Origin: an uncultured Pseudomonadota bacterium
GTDB lineage: Bacteria; Lernaellota; Lernaellaia; Lernaellales; Lernaellaceae
Length of the DNA stretch: 5,532 nt
Assembly (NCBI GenBank): GCA_937967875.1
Contig: CALBTQ010000679.1
Location: 1-5,532, forward strand
Direction: 5' to 3'
In this document: positions 1 through 5,486 of the stretch, piece after piece
How the letters are laid out: each line of letters begins with the position of its first letter
Position numbering within the stretch: position 1 is the first letter of the stretch
Notes under the pieces: model-generated
The model's input: the letters and a program-made list of their open reading frames with translations, nothing else
Told to the model about the DNA's origin: nothing
The model's database searches: none
Translations under genes and position numbers: made by a program

Positions 1-50
1 TACGAGTTCGTAGTCGGTGACTGGAGTTCAGACGTGTGCTCTTCCGATCT
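1..50. other. Illumina TruSeq P7/index adapter at the left end (artefact)
   Basis: Bases 17-50 match the standard TruSeq read-2 adapter, from GTGACTGGAGTTC to CTTCCGATCT. They are preceded by an 8-base index slot (9-16, CGTAGTCG) and by TACGAG plus TT, where the P7 primer has TACGAGAT. The reverse complement of the right-end index is CGTATTCG, so the two ends carry the same index apart from one mismatch, with a second mismatch in the P7 part. This is library sequence, not genome. It supplies a false GTG start at position 36 and the false N-terminal residues MLFRS of the first open frame. Confidence 0.98.
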
Positions 51-1100
51 ACCAACGCCGTCTTTGAATATGACATCGATGCCGACACTTGGACGACCTT
101 GTCCTACAATTATCCGCTGACCGCCTGGGGCATTATGTGCGGGGCGCCGGGCGACGGCTATGTCTACTGTTTCGGCGGTACGACCGACGGTAGCGCCCCC
201 AACACCTACGCCGCCAAATATGAAATCGGCTCCGACGATCCCTGGACGGCCATTACCGCCCTGCCGACCGCCATGATGTTCGGCGACGCGATCGCGATGG
301 ACGGCAAGATCTACATCCTCGGCGGCTGGATGGCCGAGGACACGGTCTATTCTTACGATCCGGTTGGCGACTCTTATACCGCGCTGGATTCGCTCACCAC
401 CGGTCGCCAGCGGCCTTCGGTTGTCGCAGCCGGCGGTATGCTGTGGGTTGCCGGCGGCGGCAATACCTGGACGCCGACCGGCGACACCGAGTATTTCGAC
501 GGAACGAGTTGGACCGACGCCGCCTCCTCGATGTTGGCGCCCGTATTGGGTGGAATCGCCGGCTATCTCCACGGGTACGGCATTTTCCTGGCCGGCGGTA
601 GGGATGTTTCCTTTGCCGACACCGCGCACAATCAGCTGTTTCAGGCCTGCGTCCCGGCGTTCGATTCGATCACGCCCGAGGAAGGCGATGTGGGCGACAC
701 CGTGACCATCGCGGGTATGGCCTTCGCCGCCGACGTCGACGTGGTCTTCTTCGATGCGACGACCAAGGCGGAATATGCGCTCGACAACCTTACCATCGTC
801 GATGAGGAAACCATCACCGGCGACGTGCCCGCGGGCATGGGCGTGGGCGTTTACGGCTTGCGTTTCACCGGCGCGCTGGGCCAGCTTGAGGAAGTGGAAG
901 ACGTATTCGAAATCCCCGCGCCGATCGACGACGACACGATCGACGACGACACGGTCGACGACGATATCGTTGATGACGATATCGTTGACGACGACATCGA
1001 CGACGACGACGATGACGATGACGACGACGACGATGACGACGATGACGACGACGACGATGACGACGATGACGACGACGATGACGGTTGCTGCGGTTGCTGA
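51..1100 (+). CDS. Secreted Kelch-repeat/TIG-domain protein with poly-Asp, Cys-rich C-terminus (5'-truncated)
   Basis: The frame is open from the adapter junction to TGA at 1098-1100. The true start lies off the contig; the GTG at 36 is adapter. Residue numbers here count from that GTG, and real protein begins at residue 6. Residues 6-190 hold about four Kelch-type blades, each with a hydrophobic strand ending in Gly-Gly (YVYCFGG 42-48, IYILGG 92-97, LWVAGG 136-141, IFLAGG 183-188) and intervening aromatic 'W-T' strands (DTWTTL, SWTDAA). Residues 207-293 look like an IPT/TIG immunoglobulin-like domain (SITPEEGDVGDTVTIAGMAF, then VPAGMGVGVYGL). From 298 come DDD-T/I-I/V pentads, then 28 consecutive Asp, ending GCCGC. 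There is no C-terminal membrane helix, so this is not an LPXTG, MYXO-CTERM or GlyGly-CTERM tail. I infer a cell-surface or secreted adhesion/binding protein. The ligand is unknown, and any signal peptide is missing with the 5' end. Confidence 0.88.
   Translation, partial: TNAVFEYDIDADTWTTLSYNYPLTAWGIMCGAPGDGYVYCFGGTTDGSAPNTYAAKYEIGSDDPWTAITALPTAMMFGDAIAMDGKIYILGGWMAEDTVYSYDPVGDSYTALDSLTTGRQRPSVVAAGGMLWVAGGGNTWTPTGDTEYFDGTSWTDAASSMLAPVLGGIAGYLHGYGIFLAGGRDVSFADTAHNQLFQACVPAFDSITPEEGDVGDTVTIAGMAFAADVDVVFFDATTKAEYALDNLTIVDEETITGDVPAGMGVGVYGLRFTGALGQLEEVEDVFEIPAPIDDDTIDDDTVDDDIVDDDIVDDDIDDDDDDDDDDDDDDDDDDDDDDDDDDDDGCCGC
927..1082 (+). repeat. Asp-codon repeat tract encoding (DDD-x-x)n then 28 Asp
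   Basis: This low-complexity coding repeat lies at the 3' end of the Kelch/TIG gene. The first part (927-998) has a 15-nt period encoding DDDTI, DDDTV, DDDIV, DDDIV and DDDI. The second part (999-1082) is 28 Asp codons with mixed GAC and GAT. Within it, 1020-1043 and 1044-1067 are identical 24-nt units of eight codons (GAC x4, GAT, GAC x2, GAT), which indicates recent tandem duplication. Tract length is likely to vary among strains and is prone to assembly error. Confidence 0.9.
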
Positions 1101-1123
1101 TTTGACGGTCGAGCGAAGCGAAA

Positions 1124-1144
1124 TCCCGCAGTAGGCGGGACTGC
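1124..1144 (+). other. Overlapping alternative hairpins after the surface-protein gene
   Basis: TCCCGC (1124-1129) can pair with GCGGGA (1135-1140). The alternative is GCAGT (1128-1132) with ACTGC (1140-1144). The arms overlap, so the two stems exclude each other. No poly-T follows, so this is not itself an intrinsic terminator. It could be RNA secondary structure protecting the mRNA end, or a dispersed repeat. Its function is unknown. Confidence 0.35.
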
Positions 1145-1170
1145 TGATCGATAACGAATGATCGTCGAAA

Positions 1171-1207
1171 GGGCCGCTCCGCCGGGGCGGCCCTTTTTTT
1201 TATTTTT
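1171..1207 (+). terminator. Rho-independent terminator of the Kelch/TIG gene
   Basis: GGGCCGCTCC (1171-1180) pairs with GGGGCGGCCC (1184-1193) around a GCC loop, giving ten base pairs including one G-T wobble. A T-rich run at 1194-1207 follows directly. It lies 71 bp after the stop codon of the upstream gene and should separate it from the gene starting at 1273. The remaining 65 bp before that gene must hold its promoter, but I see no convincing -35/-10 pair there. Confidence 0.93.
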
Positions 1208-1272
1208 GTGTAACATGGCATGCATCATTACGGTTGATACTATTGAGAAGACGCAAATGGTAGGGGGCTCTG

Positions 1273-2487
1273 ATGGATAAGTCCGTTGAATTCGTCTTAT
1301 CGTTGCCGGATCGCGATTTTGTTTTAAAAGAAGCGTTCGCGGTTGAAGAGAGTATTCTGAAGAAGTTGCGCCTGGCCGAAGTTGTCGAAGGCGGAATCAG
1401 CGTTTCGCTCTCCATGGATGAAATGGAGCTGTTTTTGGACGGTCTGGCCTTCGAGGCGAATCACGCTAAAAACAGAACCTTGGAAAATAAATTCGACGCC
1501 GTCTTTTCCCGATTGGCGGCGCTGTTCGATCAAGCTCTGGCGGCGGAGATTGGTCCGCTTCCGGACATGCAGGCGATGAACGAGGTTCTGGATGTCTTGG
1601 CCGGCGAACGACCGTTGACGAACCCCGATTTATTGTCGCCCGAGAAGAATCCGCAGGTGGAATATGTGTCCACTCCCGTGGATTTGCTGGGCGGCTTGAG
1701 CGCCGTCATGGCGCAGGATTTATGCAATCGGGGTTGGTGGGCCGACGACGCGCCAATCCAATTGAATACCGCGTTGAGCAACGAGGACTTGAAAGATGCT
1801 GTGTTGTTGTATAACGCCCGCCTTCTTCTGAACGTCATCGTGGAAGACGATGGCGCGCCCCTGACGGCCAAGGGCAATTTAACGCGTGCTTTCGTGGCAA
1901 AAATGTTGGATCGCCTGATCTTGGATGGAAAAGAGCTGGAATTGATTCGAATGTGCAACACCGTCATCAACGAGCAGGACGCGATGTCGTTGCATCTTCT
2001 CCGGCTGGTTTGTGAAGAGGCAAAACTCGTCAGAAAAGTGAAGAAAAAATTGGTTGTCACCAAGCAGGGCCGGCGATTGTCGTCCCCAGAAAACGGCGGT
2101 GAGTTCTATGCGGCTTTGTTCGATGCGTTTTTCAAGAAACTCAATTTGGCTTACTTCGACTCCCTGCCCGACGACGGTGACGCCGTCCAGGGATTGTTCC
2201 CTTACAGCCTTTATCGCTTGAGCCGGCTGAATCCGGCTCGGGATTATGTCGCCGTCGATTTGACGGATGAAATGCTGCCGCCGCCGTTGGTGCACTATCT
2301 TGGCATGTATGACGAATGGACAACCGCAGACGATTATATTCTATACCGCATTCTGCGGCCCATGGTGCATTTAGGTCTGATGGACCTGCGCGGCGAACGG
2401 ACTGTTAAAAGTTATTTAGAAAACACCGCGACCTATCGGAAAACGGCGCTGTTCGACAAGTTCTTGTCGTTCAATATCAAAGCGTGA
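1273..2487 (+). CDS. Uncharacterised 404-aa protein with segments resembling pRiA4b ORF-3-family flanking regions
   Basis: The ATG at 1273 is preceded by AGGGGG (1262-1267) with a 5-nt spacer, a convincing ribosome site. The gene is complete. The protein has no signal peptide or membrane helix, so it should be cytoplasmic. Two segments look familiar. Residues 47-88 (SMDEMELFLDGLAFEANHAK and following) resemble the 'L-x-A-x-E-A-N-H-x-K' helix pair found in plasmid pRiA4b ORF-3 (PF07929)-type proteins. Residues 196-270 (APLTAKGNLTRAFVAKM, then LVRKVKKKLVVTKQGRRLS) look like the 'LTxxGNL' winged-helix-like part of the same proteins. The core ORF-3 domain, with its conserved W-R-R and H-L-H-x-F signatures, is not seen. 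This resemblance is from memory and is modest. No catalytic motif is evident. The coding bias looks less GC-rich than the neighbouring genes, so transfer is possible. It stands alone between a terminator and a hairpin-rich gap. Confidence 0.85.
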   Translation: MDKSVEFVLSLPDRDFVLKEAFAVEESILKKLRLAEVVEGGISVSLSMDEMELFLDGLAFEANHAKNRTLENKFDAVFSRLAALFDQALAAEIGPLPDMQAMNEVLDVLAGERPLTNPDLLSPEKNPQVEYVSTPVDLLGGLSAVMAQDLCNRGWWADDAPIQLNTALSNEDLKDAVLLYNARLLLNVIVEDDGAPLTAKGNLTRAFVAKMLDRLILDGKELELIRMCNTVINEQDAMSLHLLRLVCEEAKLVRKVKKKLVVTKQGRRLSSPENGGEFYAALFDAFFKKLNLAYFDSLPDDGDAVQGLFPYSLYRLSRLNPARDYVAVDLTDEMLPPPLVHYLGMYDEWTTADDYILYRILRPMVHLGLMDLRGERTVKSYLENTATYRKTALFDKFLSFNIKA

Positions 2488-2604
2488 TGCAATAACAATT
2501 CGACTTACACCACGGGCGTAAGCTGTGCGGTGTGTGAACCGGCTTGCCTGTTATTCGTATCAGCGCCACCCAGAACACGGCTCGCGAAAACTCCGGGACA
2601 TGGG

Positions 2605-2757
2605 GGCTGTTGAAAAAATCGAATATAGCGAAAAATGTGTCATCTCTGAAAGCGCACAAATCAACAGCGCGCAAATCAAGTCCCCGATTTTTTCTTACCC
2701 TCTCCCGGTGGAAGAGGGTCGGCCGCAGCCCGGGGTGAGGGATTGCTTTTTCAACTT
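2605..2757. repeat. Possible MITE-like element or remnant
   Basis: GTTGAAAAA (2609-2617) and TTTTTCAAC (2747-2755) form a perfect 9-bp inverted pair about 130 bp apart. The left copy sits in GGGGGCTGTTGAAAAAATCG, a context that recalls the terminal repeats of IS5/IS1182-type elements. A second inverted pair, GAAAAAATCG (2612-2621) with CGATTTTTTC (2685-2694), lies inside. There is no transposase. I see no clear target-site duplication. The call rests on these inverted pairs and the noncoding character only. Confidence 0.35.
2697..2742. repeat. CCCTCTCCC-type dispersed palindromic repeat
   Basis: ACCCTCT (2697-2703) pairs with AGAGGGT (2713-2719) around CCCGGTGGA. A second GTGAGGGA arm at 2736-2742 can compete for the same CCCTC. 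The arrangement CCCTCTCCC-loop-AGAGGG-spacer-GGGGTGAGGG matches a dispersed extragenic palindrome that I recall from many GC-rich bacterial genomes. Searching the source genome for further copies would confirm it. Confidence 0.5.
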
Positions 2758-2764
2758 CCGAATT

Positions 2765-2809
2765 CACCTGCCCGGACCGCCAAGCCCCGGAGGGGCGGAC
2801 GGTCAGGTG
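2765..2809. repeat. Long bulged palindrome (extragenic hairpin)
   Basis: The outer arms are CACCTG (2765-2770) and CAGGTG (2804-2809). The middle pairs are ACCG/CGGT and CC/GG with small bulges. The inner stem is GCCCC (2784-2788) and GGGGC (2792-2796) around GGA. No T-run follows on either strand, so it is not an obvious intrinsic terminator. It is more likely a dispersed repeat or an RNA-stability element. Confidence 0.6.
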
Positions 2810-2834
2810 CGAAGGGCGACAGTCTGGAAATGAC

Positions 2835-2872
2835 AAAGAAAGCCTCCACGCGGCTTTGCCGCCGGCCGAGGC
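2835..2872 (-). terminator. Probable intrinsic terminator of the flavoprotein gene
   Basis: On the minus strand, GCCTC (2872-2868) and GCGGC (2862-2858) pair with GCCGC (2854-2850) and GAGGC (2846-2842) around an AAA loop, with an unpaired internal stretch between the two stems. The T-rich run TTTCTTT (2841-2835) follows directly. It lies about 50 bp after the flavoprotein stop codon and is the best terminator candidate for that transcript. Confidence 0.55.
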
Positions 2873-2899
2873 CCCATACAATGACGGCAATTTATAGGT

Positions 2900-2932
2900 C
2901 CAGGGATTATCCCTGGCAGGAATTATTCCTGC
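2900..2932. repeat. Tandem palindrome pair with a compensatory difference
   Basis: CAGGGATTATCCCTG (2901-2915) and CAGGAATTATTCCTG (2917-2931) are two 15-base perfect palindromes (odd-length, central T) one base apart, a 16-bp period. They differ only by G to A in one arm and C to T in the matching position of the other, so base pairing is kept. Flanking bases extend each by one more pair (C2900/G2916 and G2916/C2932). The second palindrome overlaps the flavoprotein stop codon (2925-2923). They may act as mRNA 3'-end hairpins or as a dimeric protein-binding site. Confidence 0.75.
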
Positions 2933-4518
2933 TCCTGCTCCGCCAGAATCTGTTCGGCGGCGATCATCCCCGATTGCAGGCAGGCGCTTTGCCCGCCGCC
3001 CATGAAGGTCCAGGCTCCGGCGTAATAGAGGCCGGGCAGCGGCGACTTGTTCTTCGGCCGGAAGATGATCGACTGCTTGGGCGTGTGCGCGTAGCCGTAC
3101 ACCGCGCCGCGCGGATTGAGCGTGTAGCGTTCCATGGTCAGCGGCGTGCCGATTTCCATCACCGCGATCTGCCCGCGCAGGCCGGGCAGGATCGTCTCGG
3201 CGCGCGTGAGGATCGCCTCGGCCATCTCGTTTTTGACCTTGGTGTACGCGTCATAGCCCTCGTCGCGCCGCCAGCGGTTGAGGTAGTCGTACTGCAGCGG
3301 CACGGTGATCACCAGCACGCTGCCGCCCTTCGGCGCGCAGGTCGGATCATGGATGCCGTAATCGACGAGCACGAACGGGCATTTCTCCAGGTCGCCGTCG
3401 ACCGCGTAGCCCGCGTTGACCAGCGCGCTGAAATCCTCGTTGACGAACACCGAGTGGTTGCCGCCCAGCGGCTCGAGCACGGAGCGATCCTTGATGCCGA
3501 TAAAGATCTGCGCCAGCGACAGCGAGACTTCCAGCTTGCTGATTTTGGCCACGTATTCGGGCGGGAAATGCTCCGCCCCGACGAGCTTCTCGACCGTCGT
3601 GGGCAGGCTCGCGTTGGAGACGACGTAAGGCGCGAAATACTGCTCGCCGCTGTCCAGCCGCACGCCGCTGACGCGCCCGTCGGCGACCAGGATCTGCGCC
3701 ACGCGGCTGTCGGTCTTGACCGTGCCGCCGTGGGCGGCGACGTACTGGGCCAGCGCGTCGCTGATCGCCTGGCTGCCGCCTTCGGGGTAGTACCCGCCGA
3801 CCGTGTGATAGCTGCCCCACATGCCCGCGAAGTACATGGCGCTCAGTTGCTCGGGCGGCAGACCGAGGTAGCCCCACAACTGGCAGAACACGCCGCGCGC
3901 CTGCGGGTCCTCGATGTACTGGTAGACGAGTTTATCGAGCGTTTTGTCCAGGTAGGTCATCAAGTCGGGGCGCAGCAGCGGCGAGGTGAAATACGCCCAG
4001 GCGCGCCGCAGCGGATTTTTACTGAACATGCCGCCGGTGCTGTCGAGCTGCTTTTTGAACGACAGCATCTTTTTAAAGAGTTTGTTGATGCCCGCGCGCT
4101 CGGCGGGGAATTTTTCGATCATCCGTTGCCGGTACAGGTTGACGTCCGCGGGCACGTCCAACGAGAAACCGGGGAACGTCGCGCGGTACAGCGGATCGAG
4201 CCGGTGTAACTTTACCTTGTCCAGCACGCCGGCGTCCTGGAAAAGCTGGTAATGCGCGTTGCCGGGCGCGACGCCGTCCAACTCGTGCAGGCTGACTTCG
4301 AAACGATAATCGCCGCGCTCGAAGGCCGTCATGTAACCGCCGAACTTGTCGTGCTGCTCGAGCAACAAGACCTTTTTGCCCGCTTTGGTCAACTGCGCGG
4401 CGGCGCCCAGTCCACCCGCGCCGCTGCCCACGACGATCGCGTCGTAGGTCTCGGTTGCGGCTTGCGCCATGACTGGTACAATCAACAATACAAGCAGTAA
4501 ACAAAGAATGCGCCGCAT
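2923..4518 (-). CDS. Exported FAD-dependent oxidoreductase of the phytoene desaturase/CrtISO/retinol saturase superfamily
   Basis: This is a complete 531-aa protein. The ATG at 4518 has AAGGAG (4529-4524) five bases upstream. Residues 1-20 form a signal peptide (MRRILCLLLVLLIVPVMAQA), with likely cleavage after AQA20. Two Arg are present, but the n-region is too short for a clear Tat signal. Residues 27-55 are the FAD Rossmann motif: hydrophobic strand, G31-S-G33-A-G-G36, and the ribose-binding acidic residue E54. GGYM follows at 60-63. Conserved superfamily stretches follow: YYPEGGSQAISDAL (243-256), GTPLTMERYT (457-466), GAVYGY (471-476) and the C-terminal FAD-contact segment GLYYAGAWTFMGGGQ (496-510). 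Members oxidise, isomerise or saturate polyene chains such as carotenoids and retinol; the substrate here cannot be read from sequence. Length is normal for the family. No other carotenoid gene is visible, and the divergent neighbour is a membrane Fe-S protein, so a different redox substrate is possible. Export of such a flavoprotein is unusual among bacterial homologues. Confidence 0.9.
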   Translation of the reverse strand: MRRILCLLLVLLIVPVMAQAATETYDAIVVGSGAGGLGAAAQLTKAGKKVLLLEQHDKFGGYMTAFERGDYRFEVSLHELDGVAPGNAHYQLFQDAGVLDKVKLHRLDPLYRATFPGFSLDVPADVNLYRQRMIEKFPAERAGINKLFKKMLSFKKQLDSTGGMFSKNPLRRAWAYFTSPLLRPDLMTYLDKTLDKLVYQYIEDPQARGVFCQLWGYLGLPPEQLSAMYFAGMWGSYHTVGGYYPEGGSQAISDALAQYVAAHGGTVKTDSRVAQILVADGRVSGVRLDSGEQYFAPYVVSNASLPTTVEKLVGAEHFPPEYVAKISKLEVSLSLAQIFIGIKDRSVLEPLGGNHSVFVNEDFSALVNAGYAVDGDLEKCPFVLVDYGIHDPTCAPKGGSVLVITVPLQYDYLNRWRRDEGYDAYTKVKNEMAEAILTRAETILPGLRGQIAVMEIGTPLTMERYTLNPRGAVYGYAHTPKQSIIFRPKNKSPLPGLYYAGAWTFMGGGQSACLQSGMIAAEQILAEQEQE

Positions 4519-4612
4519 GGTGTCTCCTTGCTTGTGCGCGACGGTTCGCGGTTACCTTGTGTCGTAGAAAACGAAGTATAGCACGGATTCCCCTGGATAA
4601 AAGGAGCAACTC
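4519..4612. promoter_or_regulatory. Divergent control region of the flavoprotein and Fe-S protein genes
   Basis: This 94-bp gap separates two divergent start codons and must hold both promoters unless they lie inside the genes. AGTATAGC at 4575-4582 can be read as a -10-like TATAGC on the plus strand and as TATACT on the minus strand. The possible -35 partners (TTACCT at 4552 or TTGTGT at 4557 on plus, TTTTAT on minus) are poor or badly spaced. Both genes have strong ribosome sites, AAGGAG on each strand. A shared AT-rich core would allow joint regulation. Confidence 0.35.
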
Positions 4613-5486
4613 ATGATTCGCCGCCGGATTCTCCCCCTGATTTTATTGTTTGTTTTCGCGCTGCCGATCGCGATCGTCCATGCGCAAGACACGCTGCCGC
4701 CCGAGGCGACGCTAAGTTCGGTGGCGCACTCGCACGGCGTGCGCGGCGGCGATTTGTCCGAGGCCTTGGGCTTCCCCCGCGCGATGGACAAGCAAAAGCC
4801 GCTGGTCGAAATGGGCGTAACCCCGGCGCAGTTGCAGGCGGCGTTGGAAAAATTGGGCGCGACGCCCCAGCCGGCGGTTGTCGGCAAGACGAAGGCGAAT
4901 CTGTCGATGACCATCCGCCAGGTGGCCGCGATGTACGAGATCAACGGCATCGCGCTCACGCACGATCTGGGCCTGGACGTCGACGTGGACAAAGACACGC
5001 CGCTGGCCGCATTGGGCGTCACCCAGGAAACGCTGGACAAGGCGATCGCGCACAACCTCTCGCACGAGGAAAGCGGCTGGCAGTATTTGAAGTATCCGCT
5101 GTATCCGCTGCTCGCGCTGTTCGCGATGTTGTTCCTGCTGAAATTCGGCATTCCGAAAAACGCCGACCCGAAAAAGCGCAAGAATTACTACCCGCGCAAG
5201 GTCTACGTGATCGCGCTGTTGGTCGCGTTGATCGTGCTGGGCTTCGTGCTGGGCAAGAGCCCCAATCCGATGGAAGGCGCGGTGAAATTTTTCAAGGCGA
5301 CCGTCGGCCTGTACGACGCCGTGCCGCCCAAGCTGCTGTTGATGATCTACTTCCTCGCGCTGGCCTGGATCGCCAATAAGGTCGTCTGCGGCTGGGCGTG
5401 CCCGTTCGGCGCGCTGGAAGAGTTGATCTACATGCTGCCGTTGTTCAAAAAGGCGAAGAAACGGCAAGTGCCGTTCTGGGTGAGCA
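4613..5486 (+). CDS. NapH/NosR-like membrane 4Fe-4S protein with a duplicated periplasmic module (3'-truncated)
   Basis: ATG at 4613 follows AAGGAG (4601-4606) by six bases. About 291 residues are genuine. The final KIGRAHV and the TGA stop are adapter translation. Residues 1-24 are a signal peptide with likely cleavage at VHA-QD. Residues 33-81 and 100-148 are two copies of one module that align without gaps: T-L/I-x2-V-A, then L-G-F/L, D-K, P-L and G-V-T-x3-L. I recall similar modules in DUF4405 and Fe-S membrane proteins. Predicted membrane helices lie at about 161-180, 196-214 and 239-258. Right after the third is C259-GWA-C263-P-F-G-A-L-E-E, the C-x3-CP-x-G-x3-E motif of the NapH/NosR/CcoG group (Fer4_5-like). 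Family members pass electrons between quinol or other membrane donors and periplasmic enzymes. The second Cys motif and any ferredoxin domain would lie beyond the cut. The divergent neighbour is an exported flavoprotein, a plausible partner. Confidence 0.85.

Larger units (their letters stand above)
2488..2922. other. Hairpin-rich convergent intergenic region
   Basis: This 435-bp gap lies between two converging genes and contains no credible protein gene. The first 115 bases hold only a weak CTTAC/GTAAG pair (2504-2522). From 2605 onward it is almost continuously structured: a possible MITE-like element containing a CCCTCTCCC-type repeat, a long bulged palindrome, a minus-strand terminator and a tandem palindrome pair. 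No clear plus-strand terminator with a poly-T run follows the gene ending at 2487. Confidence 0.7.

Noticed and set aside
927..1082. CRISPR-like or noncoding satellite array
   Set aside because: The repeat is in frame, codes for Asp-rich pentads and poly-Asp, and has no spacers.
851..1228. Minus-strand frame with a poly-Ser run
   Set aside because: The Ser run is only the complement of the Asp codon tract in the Kelch/TIG gene.
2525..2833. Plus-strand frame of 102 codons in the convergent gap
   Set aside because: It runs through several palindromic repeats, has no clear ribosome site, and its sequence looks like translated repeat DNA.
2743..4209. Long plus-strand open frame of 488 codons antisense to the flavoprotein
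   Set aside because: It is a shadow of a GC-rich gene: Arg/Ala/Gln/Val-rich, with no domain, and its start lies within the repeat region. The minus strand carries all family motifs.
2923..4518. Carotenoid biosynthesis cluster
   Set aside because: Only one superfamily member is present, and no phytoene synthase or other carotenoid gene is visible. The assignment is kept at superfamily level.
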